Assembly: GCA_027422505.1 (NCBI GenBank)
Contig: JAPQWV010000051.1
Coordinates: forward strand, 2,261,501-2,325,500
Direction: 5' to 3'
Length of the DNA stretch: 64,000 nucleotides
Origin: Craterostigma plantagineum
Taxonomy: Eukaryota > Streptophyta > Magnoliopsida > Lamiales > Linderniaceae
Of this stretch, positions 43,288 to 54,708 are shown in pieces. A program made the translations under genes and the position numbers. The notes below the pieces were generated by a model. That model was not told where the DNA came from. It made no database searches and saw only the letters and a list, made by a program, of their open reading frames with translations. How positions within the stretch are numbered: position 1 is the first letter of the stretch; every line of letters begins with the position of its first letter.

Positions 43288-45223
43288 AATGTGATCCGTC
43301 TTGAGTTTGACTATTCCGTTTACAATTTAATATCTATTTACGCGGCCTAATATATATAGATCGATCGCCCATCTTTATCGCCCCATATGTTGCCTGTCCC
43401 CTCCTACCTTGAAAAACACGTGCATTTGGAACTTTAATCAAGGAAATACTCTCAAGTGTAGGCAATAATTCTATGCTCGTGATAAAAAAACACATGCATT
43501 TTGGATTTTTCCTCATTTTTAATTTCTAATTATCATTTATTATTTTAATTTTGGTTTTCTTTATTATTATTATTATTATTTAATTTATTAGTCTTATTCT
43601 GTTTTTGTTTTTGAAGTTTTTACTCTGTTTTTTAGAATTTTTTTTCCTTTTTGGGAATTTTCCTCATTTTTAGTGTTTAATATATCATTTTTTATTTAAA
43701 TTTTAGTTATTTATTTTATTTTTTTATTTATTTTGTTATTTAATTTATAGTAATATTATCTCTTTTTTTTAAATTTTACTCTATTTTTTTGAATTTGTCC
43801 TTTTTTTGGATTTTTTCCTCATTTTAATGTTTAATTTATCATTTTATTTTAATTTTAGTTTTTATTTTATTTTTATTATTATTTATTTTTTATTTAATTT
43901 ATTAGTAAAATATCCTCTTGTTTTTTTGAATTCGTTACTCTATTTTTTGATTTTTTTTTCTCATTTTAATGCTTAGTTTATTATTTTTATATTTTTTCCG
44001 TCGCTAATGCCAACGCAAATAGCCCGTCTAAATTGACGCTCGGACTGACGGAGTGACTAATTTGGTTCACTTTGGATAACATCGGGGATTAAATTGGTCC
44101 CCGCAAAACATGGGAGACTAAATTGGTCCATAGGATAAACATTGGAGACTATTTTAGACTTGAAATATTTAAAGGATATAGTTTTTCAAATAAAAGTAGG
44201 TCTTACCTGAACCTAAAAGCTTAGGAGAGGTATATGTGCCAAAATTTGAGATACATTACTTGTCATCCAAAAACGACAAAATATGATATGTTTATACAGA
44301 TACTTTAATAACATGGCACATTTATTAAATAAAAAGGTTGAATTAAGCTTACTCTTGAATATGAATCAATTTGATTTAAAAATTGCATTACTTATGTAGA
44401 TTGTGTTTGCTACTATAGTTTTCTAAATTGCTTTTATTCTCTCTTTATCTTTTATTTTTTTGTTTTAAATTTTTATTTTTAATATTTTGTATTCTCTCGC
44501 TATTTTTATTTTATTTTAATTTCTTTGTATTTCTTTTTTCCTATTTTATTTTTATTTTGTTATTTTGATGCCTGATAATCGCATGTCGACACGTGCCGTT
44601 TTTTTTATTCAAAATGATGGCGACATTAACGGAAGGACCAAATTTGTTCAAAACCGACAACATTGGGACTAGATTGATTCCACAGAAACATCGGAGCTAA
44701 ATTAGTTAATGGAGAAAACATCATAGACCATTTTGGATTTTATCCCTTGTATGCTAAACATGTTGAATTTACATGGAACGGTAAAGAGGTTCATGATACG
44801 TTTAAAGATACCCAAGGAACATGATCTGGTGGCCAAACTTATGACATACCAATTTGGAGGATGGGTTCAAACCCCGTTGGATTAGTCCCACATCCTGGAG
44901 TGTGGTGTGCAAAGCCCATCAATAGCAAATCCATAGTTAGTTGAGTGGGATAATCGAGTCAAAAAACAAAACAAACATGTTTAAACCTGAATCATATATG
45001 TCGACCCAATTTCCCATGTTACTCTAGGGGTGTTAGTTAATGAGGCGCGGTAACTCGGCTCGCTCAATGTTCGCCTTTAGTAGGTTCAGTTTAAACATCA
45101 AACAGGCAAGCCAAACATGTTTCTGCTATAGCTCAAGATGAAAGTTGATAAACGTTGTTTTGTATGATCGTCTCTATAAGTTGTTTTAAAGCTTATTTGC
45201 ATCTTTTTTATTTTACTTTGTTA
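43288..45223. other. AT-rich spacer of unit B with SINE 2 (about 44819-44974)
   Basis: Near-identical to 13208-15152 of unit A, apart from microsatellite-length differences (the ATT run at 43562-43580 is shorter). SINE 2 has its B box at 44864-44875. No gene. Confidence 0.72.
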
Positions 45224-45228
45224 AATTG

Positions 45229-46042
45229 AGGGTTCCAACCTAAAACCAATTGGTATTAGGTGGAGATGCCTCTTTGATGTATATACCGAGCTAGGTGAAC
45301 ATAAGTTCCCAATGTGGGACATAATTCTCAACACGCCCCCTCACGTGTGGAACGATTCAAAGCCTAACACGTGGACATATGAAATCGGGTGACGGTGAGT
45401 GAAATATGCGCGATAGCACGCAAATCGAACCTGCTCTGATACCATGTAGAAATTCTGGGTCGGGCCTCCGGTATAAGCTTGATGGGGTTCCTCCGTGTGC
45501 CGCATGTGCGTGGGCCTCTTTAACGGTTAATAATTACCGGAGGCCCGGCCCAGAACTTCTACATGGTATCAGAGCAGGTTCGATTTGCGTCTTATCGCGC
45601 ATATTTCACTCACCGATTTCATATGTCCACGTGTTAGGCTTTGAATAGTTCCACACGTGAGGGGGCGTGTTGAGAATTCTGTCCCACATCGGGAACTAAT
45701 GTTCACCTAGCTCGGTATATAAATCAAAGAGGGATCTCCACCTAATACCAGTTGGTTTTAGGTTGGAACCCTCAATTTAACATGGTATCAGAGCGGGCAG
45801 AGATCCGACTCACACGTGAGGGGGGAGTGTTGAGAATCACGTGTGTGGCAAAGTCCCACATCGAAATTGCTTGCCAAATTAAATGGGTTTATAAGCTTGA
45901 TGGGCAACTCCTCTTATCACCAATTGGTTTTAAGAAGGAATCCCATCAAGCTTATACCGGGTACCGATCCTCCGTGTGACGCATGTGCGTGGGCCTCTTT
46001 AACGGTTAATAATTACCGGAGGCCCGACCCATAATTTCTACA
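45229..46042. mobile_element. Inverted TRIM-like foldback element, unit B
   Basis: Same element and target site as 15158-15977, with TACTT at 45224-45228 and 46043-46047. The near-palindromic core is 45445-45563. The left-arm/core junction keeps the reversed primer site, and the right arm has a 10-base gap (the CGTCACC region after TTTCACTCACC), so the arms now pair slightly less well than in unit A. Confidence 0.8.
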
Positions 46043-46047
46043 TACTT

Positions 46048-49000
46048 TACTCGAATTTTACCTTTGTACGCCTTCCAGACATCGAAAACGAGCGAAAACG
46101 AATGAAGGCCGACAAAACGCGCCTCACCACCAGCTGACAACCTTCACGGCCCTAACCGATGGAGCGTGTGGTCGTGAAGGCCGGCAGTAAGCCCCCCTTT
46201 GGAGTCGGAAGGTTCACAGCCGTGAATCAAATGAAAGTGGCCGTGAAGGAAGGTTTCGCGGCCACGATTGCCACCTACTAAGGCCGTGAATGGCAGCATA
46301 AGGTGCATTTCCAATCCCAGACATCCACGGCCGTGAATGATGGCAGAGACACACTTATCAGGCCTGACTTTGTCGCAGCCGTGAACGCACAACTTAAGCC
46401 AAATCACCGCGAATCTTTGCCTAAAATAGAAGATCTCATGCCATATTATATAATACCACCCTTGGAGACAAATAAAATGATACTATTGACGATCTTAGAA
46501 CCCTAGAAACACCTTCTGGTGATCTCTAAGCGCAAAAGAGGGATTTACATACCAATCAAGCGAAGAACGTGGGAATCAACCGGAGCCGAATTTTAGGAGT
46601 GTATCATGTTTTCCCCTTTGTTATTTTCTTTCTTCTTTGTTTTTTTTTTATCTATATGAGTAGCTAAATCCTTGTATTTGAGATGAGATGAACCGCAGCG
46701 AGATTAAAATTTGTTTTGATAGTTTGTCGTAGTATTCCTTATCTTTATTATGATTCATTTATGAATTATATTAACTTCAATGTGTCTGTGTGATTGAAGT
46801 TTTATTACTTTCATGATCATGTCTATGTAATTAAGATGGTTATTGGAAATTGGTTGCGCTGAAAAGAGGGACGAACGATTAGACCATTCGTAACGGAATA
46901 AACCCAACGCTAGAAATAGGTTGAACCACCTCGCCGAAGTCAAATCTAACAGTAGAATTCATCATGTTTAATGTGGATCTACGGTTTGTAGTTATGGAAG
47001 CTTGCCCAGCTATCGAATTCGTAGGATTAGTTGTAGATTTTTTTATGTGATTGGGAAAGTTATGTCCAGTGACGTAAACATAGTTTGCATGCATTAGGAA
47101 CTCTCACAGTCTACTAACAAGGAAAAACTACATGGATTATCTTTATTGGGTTTTATCGAGTTAGGAGGATTCGAAGTCTCAAATACGCTCGTTCTAAAAG
47201 AGTCGCGTTTAGTGTCCATTTTGTTGTTTAATTGTTAATTTACGTTTTGCACGATCAACCAACCTTTGTCACTAGGATATAAGTTTTTTTAATTGCATAA
47301 TTCATTTGGGTCCGATACTCAATACTCACCATTGCTATACTATTTTTTATAGGTGCACTTGCCTACGTAGTTGATTATATTTCGTATTATAAATTTTATA
47401 ACTTGCAAGTTTCGCACGCATCGGAAGTCCATATCAAACTCCAACTTTTTGAACTATTAAAATGTTAACATATTTAAAAACGAATAATATCATAGTTATG
47501 AATCTCCATTCACTCTAGCCAGCATTAGTTGTCAACCACCAAATGCATGCAATCAGTTAGGGGCCCATGGAAGAGAAGCGGATAATTCATTTATGTGGTA
47601 TGTGATGAGAGTTTTCATTTGGGTTCAAGCTCATGTATTTTCCAATATATATGAATCTTGTAACATCGAGTTACAGCAAAAATTAACTATAGTCACTATA
47701 AAAGATTTACATTTATAGGTATGATCAACAATTTTATTATGTTGAAGCACGAGGGCTACCGTTGTTGACACCAAATTCTGTTAAGGATCTTGTCCACGTT
47801 CAAAAGAGGAAGTGAAATTTTGTGTCGTATATATACTAATTGTACATTGTTTATGTTTAGTTTAAAAATACATAATAAATGTATAAATAGTGCCCATACC
47901 CTAGTGATGTCACATAATATCGGTCACTAGTCCTTGTTTGGTAGCTTAGTTTATATTTAAGAGGGTTTAATTAGTACGGTTTATATAAATTAATGGGTAT
48001 AAAATTAAATGTGTCTTTGCTTAGTGGATTTATAATAAGTAGGTGCGTTTATCTAAACTTGTATACATAGGTTTAAACCTATTATAGATAGCACATGCTT
48101 TATATAACCCGTCAATCAAACATACTGATACTACTATGGTCTAAACTAACATTTAAAAACACTAAACAATGGACCATATGTGGCGACGCTCGTTTTATAA
48201 TGACAATTAGTGGCGGATTTCCACAACGTAAGCTGCGGAAGGCCCGTCTAACAAAAATATTTTAGCTAAATAAATATATTACACAAAAATATCGTATACA
48301 AGATTGTATATATACATAGGCCGTAGCCCCAAAACATCCAAAATATAAAACCCAAACGCCGCTTCATAGGTCTTCATCCATGTACAACATCACCCTCAAA
48401 AGTCTATGGAGTCACCGCCATCATTCTGCCTAAGTTGCGACGTACCTCGACGTCGAACTCGGTAATACCTACAACACGTAAACACTGAGCGATTTGCCAA
48501 GTAGATGAATAAAATGCATGAATGCAAGTGTGCTCTCAATCCCAATCCCAATTCCTCACATTACGATGCACACTTTGTCTTTTCTCATGCCTATATCTCA
48601 ATCCCAATCCCTAGGCTAGACTATGCACCACGCGCGAACAACAAAATACAGAGCTAGGGTCCGCGCTTGGGTTGCCTACTCTGAACGATCACAGCCAGGT
48701 AGGATTCTTCCGAGTTTCCTCATGCTCAAGCGGTAGCCTATGCTGTAGCATTTGGACTATCACGCCACTGCCCTATCGGGTCGCTCCTTCCGCAAATATC
48801 TCAAGCGACAGCCCATACTCGTAGTCCGTCTGAACGATCACGCCAGACATCTTCCTACCAAGTCGCTCCTTCCGCAAATATCAGACAGCCTCATACCTCT
48901 AGCCACACAAGTTGACGCTTATCGGCCTAATGCACCTGACTCGCGGCCCAAGCTTCATGCACCGGACACTTATCGATCTGATGCAGCTGAGTCACTCACG

Positions 49001-49334
49001 CCTCAAGCCGCAAGAGCCCGATAACTCACACCAGTCTATCGTACTTGGGTTAACGCACTGCCTCGAACGCCAATACCGTCTGGTGCCATAGTACTAACCT
49101 CAACTCCTCCACGAGTCATATATCAAAATAATCACGATCTATCCCACTGATCGATACGTCAACCGTTCGGTCTAAATGCTCCTCGCTCTGGTATGATATG
49201 CATATGCCATGCATATAACATACGATTAGATTCTATGTAAAACACATAGTTCAGCGAGTCACATAAGCACATATCAGGTAGGTACTTACGTGTTGTAGAT
49301 GAAAGATTCACCTACCTGTCGTAATTAAATTAAC
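46048..49334. repeat. Unit B non-coding repeats (LTR-like, MITE-like, short repeats)
   Basis: Corresponds to 15983-19294 of unit A in the same order: GGCCGTGAA-rich block, poly-T, degenerate LTR-like stretch, CCAATCCCAATCCC block and the duplicated CGCTCCTTCCGCAAATAT phrase (48780, 48868). A 12-base gap near 48040 (loss of AAGCTATCTTAG) distinguishes it from A and C. No gene seen. Confidence 0.6.
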
Positions 49335-49598
49335 TGATATGAAGCATGAATAATAGTTAGTTGAGATATTTTAGGCATTTAAATTAAATATCTAGTATTA
49401 TAGATATTCTAGGCAGATATATCTCTAATTAGTTACTAGTAGCTATTATAAAAGGGAGAGACTACTCCTGTAATTGATATCGAATATTTTTATAAACGTT
49501 TATAGTTAAGAAAGTTCGATCCCATCAAGGAACCAGCCTTGGTGAGTCTTCGATAAGGAACCAGCCTTGTCGAAGTTGTTTTCTCTTTAACGTTCGAT

Positions 49599-50255
49599 AT
49601 GCCGGATCCAATCATGGTGGAAGCACGGGGTTCCTTAACTAGCACTAGACTACAAATCCTTGTAGAGAATACTACTCGGAGTGGTGCGCCCTTTCGCTCT
49701 TCTGATGGTCGTGGTGATCGCCGCGGTAATTCTTCTCTGTCTCAATGTCAGATATGCGGTAAGATGGGTCATACCGCTATCAAGTGTTGGTATAGGATGG
49801 ACGACTCTTATGAAGATGAGCCTCCTTCCGCAGCCATGGCGGCTACCTCCGCCCACAAGATCGATCCTAATTGGTACTGTGACACGGGCACCACCGATCA
49901 TATCACAAGTGATCTCGATCGTCTTGCTATTCGTGAACGCTATCATGGAGGCGAACAAGTCCAAGTCGGCAACGATGCAGGTTTGCAAATTATGCATATT
50001 GGTCATTCTTCAATTAATACTGATGCTCGTCCTCTTGCATTACATCATACTTTGCATGTGTCTGACATTTCCAAACATTTCCTTTCCGTTCATAAAATTT
50101 CTCGGGATAATGTCTTTTTTGAATTCCATCCATGGCACTTTTATACTAAGGATCGAGTGTCGAAGAGAAGTCTTCTAGAAGGGCGATGTGAGTCAGGCCT
50201 TTACCCTATCAAGTCGTGTCACTCGTATCTCTTTGCAATTTCAGGAACATTTTAA
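49599..50255 (+). pseudogene. Copia-3B zinc knuckle-protease open frame
   Basis: 218 codons open, the least damaged of the three: CCHC knuckle C-Q-I-C...C, then D-T-G-T-T-D-H-I-T. The start M-P-D-P-I-M is probably not the original gag start, since the capsid part is missing. It ends soon after the G-L-Y-P-I-K-S block, where the pre-integrase and first integrase half are deleted. No function expected. Confidence 0.78.
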
Positions 50256-50821
50256 GCGTCTCCTTAGTACTAAAACTAAGTTTGTCCAATCCGATTGGGG
50301 TGGGGAATACCAGAAACTTCATAACACATTTTTTCGTTCTATTGGCATCGCATCGTGTTTCGTGTCCTCACGCGCATCAACAAAATGGTTCGGCAGAACG
50401 TAAGCACCGTCACATTGTTGAAATTGGTCTTGCTCTAGCCGTGCCTCTTAAATTTTGGGATGAAGCGTTTTTTACAGCCACATATCTCATCAATCGCCTT
50501 CCTACTCGTGTCATTGACAACAAGTGTCCACTGGAACGCCTATTTAATACAACACCCAATTACTCGTTATTAAGAATTTTTGGGTGTGCTTGTTGGCCTC
50601 ATCTCCGTCCCTATAACAAACAAAAGCTTTCTTTTCAATCCAAGGAATGTGTTTTTCTAGGCTACAATTCTTTGCGTAAGGGATACAAGTGCCTTGACAC
50701 TACTTTGGGTCGCTTCTATATCTCTCGAGATGTAATTTTTGACGAAAATGTTTTTCCTTTCACTAGGCCACCCCCTGCCCTTCTCCAAACTTGCATTTGG
50801 GTAACAACAATAGTAATTTGA
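50256..50821 (+). pseudogene. Copia-3B integrase C-terminal half and linker
   Basis: Carries N-G-S-A-E-R-K-H-R-H, T-Y-L-I-N-R-L-P, and C-V-F-L-G-Y-N, and reads through Y-I-S-R-D-V-I-F-D-E where unit A has a stop. The first integrase catalytic residue is absent. The frame ends just before the truncated linker that meets segment X. Confidence 0.8.
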
Positions 50822-50935
50822 ATTATGATCATATGTGTGCATCTATGCCTGCTAACTTCTTGAATGCAGAAAATATGGGTGGACAGATTACTTTACCATC
50901 ATTGGATCCTCAAGTGTCGGCACCCTCACTTGCAT

Positions 50936-51764
50936 GTACCCTATTTTATTAATTTCGACCTAAAAACTCCTATTTTATTGATTTTCAATTTAATGAGCTT
51001 TATTTATTTACAAAGTCATTTTTTTACTCCAATATTTACATATTAATTTGTCTATATTACATAGTTTATATTTTGTTGCAAATAAGAATTTATTGGATAT
51101 ACATGAATATGGGAAACCCGATCCCCCACGGGGATCCCGATCCCCGAACGATGATTACCCATCCCCGAACCAATTCATCATAAGAGCATCTCCAACCCCC
51201 AGCATGAAAATAAAGTTAATTCTGCACAATATTACAGCTGCGATGTGTTTTTACTCCAACTCATAAACTCTATTTTCTACACTAATTTTCACTCCAACCC
51301 ATTAAAAAGTCAATAAATTATAATAATTAATTTTTAAAATTAAGTAACTATAAACTTAGCATATTATTTAGTTATTATTTTATTAAGTTAAAACGAAATA
51401 TAAATAAATACTAAAAAATTAATATTGTTTTACTTTTTTATTATAATATCAAATATTTAAATATAATTAAAATATTTTTTATTAAATAAATTATAAATAA
51501 ATAGAAAGTTCAACACAATTTTTGTGTTGAAAATTGTGTGTACTCTAGATCTAGAGTATCTCTGCAGATCAACACAATATTAGTGTTAGATATAGAGTCC
51601 CATTGGAGTAAATACGTAATTTATTTTTGTGTTTTACACATAAATGAAGTAATCGTTGGAGATGCTCTTAGTGGTGAATTAGTGGAGATGGTATTAAGAA
51701 CGGGAATTTGGTATGGAGACGGTATGTTCATTATTAGCCACAAACTCGGCCATTGTCATCCCTA
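50936..51764. repeat. Segment X at the unit B / unit C junction (MITE 51184-51667)
   Basis: Almost identical to 40801-41639 (for example both have TCTTTATTTTGTTGCAAATAAG-like and GATGCTCTTAG variants that differ from unit A), except for a small loss near 51032. Directly preceded by Copia-3B (…CACTTGCATG) and followed without a break by the 3' flank of gene C. Confidence 0.83.
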
Positions 51765-52261
51765 AATAATACCGAGATTAAGGAGTAAAACCAAATGATC
51801 AATAGCTCGAGCAAATATTCAATTGAAAGGAAATGATAAATAAAAAAATTTGTCTTTTCTTTCGATGATCCCTCGTTGCGTTAAGCCAGGCCACACAGTA
51901 CGTGATGAGCTCATCCTAAAATGTGGATATGAGATAACATGCTACGGATTTGCCATGTGATGATGGCGACAGAACTCTAATCAATCATTCCTTCTAATAA
52001 TATCTTATTTGTCAAAACCCACGTTTTATTCAAAATCAGTTTCGCTTTCGTCATTTATCGCCTTTTACGATAGGCCTCACAAAGAAAGCAAGTTAGCTTT
52101 CATTCTTCCTTTGAATGCGCATACAACGGAAATTCACCCAGTACGTTAATAGGGTAAAAATGGGTTTATTTTATTAAATTTCATCGAGAGATTCATCATC
52201 ATCATCATCATCATCATCATATTCATAATCACCCCATACATACAACACATCCATTGCATAA
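51765..52261. other. 3' flank of PGIP-like gene C
   Basis: Nearly identical to 41640-42133, with one more CAT unit in the microsatellite (52193-52220). No ORF. Confidence 0.75.
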
Positions 52262-52933
52262 TTACTTGCAATCGGGCAAAGGTGGACCGCAGAGGCACTT
52301 ATTATGATCAAAGCTCGCCTTCCCAAACTTGCTCAGCCCAGAAGGAATCGACCCACAGAGCTGATTGTACGAAACGTTGAACTGCGTAAGCTTTCCCAAC
52401 GAAGACGAAGACAACTCTGGAATTTCTCCCGACAGCTTATTGTTCGAAAGATCAACTACTTGGAGGTTCTTCAGCTGTAAGAGCTCCTTAGGAATCGGCC
52501 CAGTCAAGGCATTAGAGTCGAGTTCGATGTGATAGAGCCTTTTGAGATTACCAAATGCCTTGGGGATAGGGCCACTAACGCCTATGTTGTCGGCCAAAAT
52601 GAAGAAGCTAAGGTAAGGAAGATCTCCAAAGTCCGAAGGTATTGTGCCCGAAAGTCCCCAAGAACGGCTAAAAGTCACCGTGTCTATGCGTCCGTATGAG
52701 CTTCCACTTTTGCTGCTGCAACCTACGAAACTCCATTCCGAACAGCAATCTGTGTTGTTGTCCCAATCGGAGAGTCGGCCGTTTGGGCCGCCGAAGTGGT
52801 CTCTGACTTTGAGAAGGACCGCCTTGTCTTGGGCGTTGCACGGCGGAAAGTCGGTGGCTTTGGAAGAAGGGATGTAGTGTAATAACGGTAGGAGAGAAAG
52901 GGTTATTAAGAGGAGAGTTGTTAAAGACTTCAT
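52262..52933 (-). CDS. Short PGIP-like leucine-rich-repeat secreted protein, copy C
   Basis: Complete 223-codon gene. The signal peptide matches copy A (L4, L7), while residue 78 is S as in copy B, so it combines variants of the other two. Domains: signal peptide 1-26, LRR N-cap (C32, C63, C64, C72), about five LRRs, C-cap C193/C213/C215/C222 with the N-K-C-L-C-G-P-P-L-P ending. It lacks roughly half of the LRRs of a standard PGIP, so the pectinase-binding face would be shorter. The 3' flank matches B; the promoter matches A. Probably secreted, with a role in defence or cell-wall interaction by family resemblance only. Confidence 0.93.
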   Translation of the reverse strand: MKSLTTLLLITLSLLPLLHYIPSSKATDFPPCNAQDKAVLLKVRDHFGGPNGRLSDWDNNTDCCSEWSFVGCSSKSGSSYGRIDTVTFSRSWGLSGTIPSDFGDLPYLSFFILADNIGVSGPIPKAFGNLKRLYHIELDSNALTGPIPKELLQLKNLQVVDLSNNKLSGEIPELSSSSLGKLTQFNVSYNQLCGSIPSGLSKFGKASFDHNKCLCGPPLPDCK

Positions 52934-53011
52934 CGTGATTTCTTTCTTTTGTTTTCTTTTTGTAAGTTGTGGAGAAAATTGGTGGATATGGTGGATTAGT
53001 ATGGGGATATG

Positions 53012-53019
53012 TATTTATA
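53012..53019 (-). promoter_or_regulatory. Probable TATA box of PGIP-like gene C
   Basis: Minus strand TATAAATA about 79 bases upstream of the ATG at 52933. The surrounding promoter (GGATATGGTGGATTAGTATG on the plus strand) is as in copy A. Confidence 0.65.
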
Positions 53020-54487
53020 GTTATTTCTGTCGGCAATGACTTTTGAGTTTTGACTAGTGCTTCATACAGTAGAAAATTGTAGATAAACAAGAGTTTTATA
53101 TCGGTCAAATATAGTTGCTCTATCCTAATTTTTTCTTTAAGGAAATCTCCATTTTCAATTTTGCTATCTTTATCGCGTTTCCTATTTAATGTGATCCGTC
53201 TTGAGTCTTGACTATTCCGTTTACATTTAATATCTATTTACGCGGCCTAATATATATAGATCACCCATCTTTATCACCCCATATGTTGCCTGTCCCCTCC
53301 TACCTAGAAAAACACGTGCTTTTGGAACTTTAGTCAAGGAAATACTCAAGTGTAGGCAATAATTCTATGCTCGTGATAAAATTGACACTAATGTTACTGT
53401 TGGAAATAAAAACCTCAAAATTTCTTTCTGAGTTGAAGTAATTCGATAATAGCGAGTCCTACTTTCAGTTATTGTGTCCCCATCAAGCTTGAATGTTTTT
53501 TAGGATCGTATAATTATATGAGGTTTCATTTTATTTTGTAATAGAAAACATATTCCAATTTGCAAGTTGCTAGTTAACCGATATACGTGATGGTCTAACT
53601 TTTGCAATTTAGCAGTGAACAAGGTTTTGTAAATACTACCTACCTTCCCCCTTAAAGTCTAATCCCAGATGGATATGTTATTTCGTGCACGTAAATATCT
53701 GTATCAAGAATAAATGCTTTGGGGTAAACATAGAGGGAATTCAACAGAAACAATGAGAATAGGATAGATCATTTGACTTGGCTCTTGCAAAGGTCCAACA
53801 CTTCATTATTAAATGGAGCAAAAACATTTAAAGGATATAGTTGTTTCAAATAAAAGTAGGTCTTACCTGAACCTAAAAGCCTAGGAGAGGTATATGTGCC
53901 AAAATTTGAGATACATTACTTGTCATCCAAAATCGACAATAAATGATATGTTTACACAGATACGTTAATAATATGACACATTTATTAAATAAAAAAGTTG
54001 GATTAAGCTTACTCTTGAATATGAAATCAATTTGCCAAGCCATTTAAAAAATTGCATTACTTATATAGAATGTTTTTGCTACTATAGTTTTCTAACTTGC
54101 TTTTATTCTCTCTTTATCTTTTATTTTTTTTTTGTTTTAAATTTTATTTTTAATATTTTGTATTCTCTCGTTATTCTTATTTTTATTTTATTTTAATTTA
54201 TTTGTATTTCTTTTTTTCCTATTTTATTTTTTATTTTGTTATTTTGAAGCCTGATAATCGCGTGTCGACACACGGTGTTTTTTTTATTCAAAATGATGGC
54301 GACATTAACGGAAGAACCAAATTTGTTCAAAACCGACAACATTGGGGACTAAATTGATTCTACAGAAACATCGGAGCTAAATTAGTTAATGGAGAAAACA
54401 TCATAGACCATTTTGAATTTTATCCCTTGTATGCTAAGCATGTTGGATTGACATGGATCGGTAAAGAGGTTCATGACACGTTTAAAG
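53020..54487. other. Spacer of unit C, with a segment unique to this unit
   Basis: From about 53130 the similarity to units A and B falls. The SINE 1 target is empty (CGCGTTTCCTATTT around 53175). 53383-53825 has no counterpart in A or B, which carry a T-rich stretch at that place instead. After about 53826 (ACATTTAAAGGATATAG) the alignment with A and B resumes. No gene seen. Confidence 0.65.
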
Positions 54488-54708
54488 ATACCCAAGAAAC
54501 ATGATCTGGTGGTGAAACTTATGACCTACCAAACTGGAGGATGGGTTCAAACCCCGACTCTTACCTTCGTAGCTTGGTGGGAGTGTGACATATCCACTAG
54601 CCCCAACGGATTAGTCCACATCCTGGAGTGTGGTGTGCAAAGCCCATCAATAGCAAGTCCTTAGTCAGTTGAGTGGGATATTCGAGTCAAAAAAATAAAA
54701 CAAACATG
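54488..54708 (+). mobile_element. tRNA-like SINE 2, longest copy (unit C)
   Basis: B box GGTTCAAACCCC at 54544-54555, A-rich tail near 54688-54703. Retains about 47 bases after the B box (from ACTCTTACC to AGCCCC) that are missing from the copies in units A and B, so this is the more complete version. Confidence 0.62.

Larger units (their letters stand above)
49335..50935 (+). mobile_element. Copia-3, truncated copia remnant of unit B
   Basis: LTR-like start at 49335 (TATA box, tandem AGGAACCAGCCTTG). The end of the LTR and the primer site are partly deleted (CTTTAACGTTCGATATGCC). The interior has the same large deletions as unit A. It ends at about 50935, joined directly to segment X of unit C, so this position is the duplication junction. 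Confidence 0.82.
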
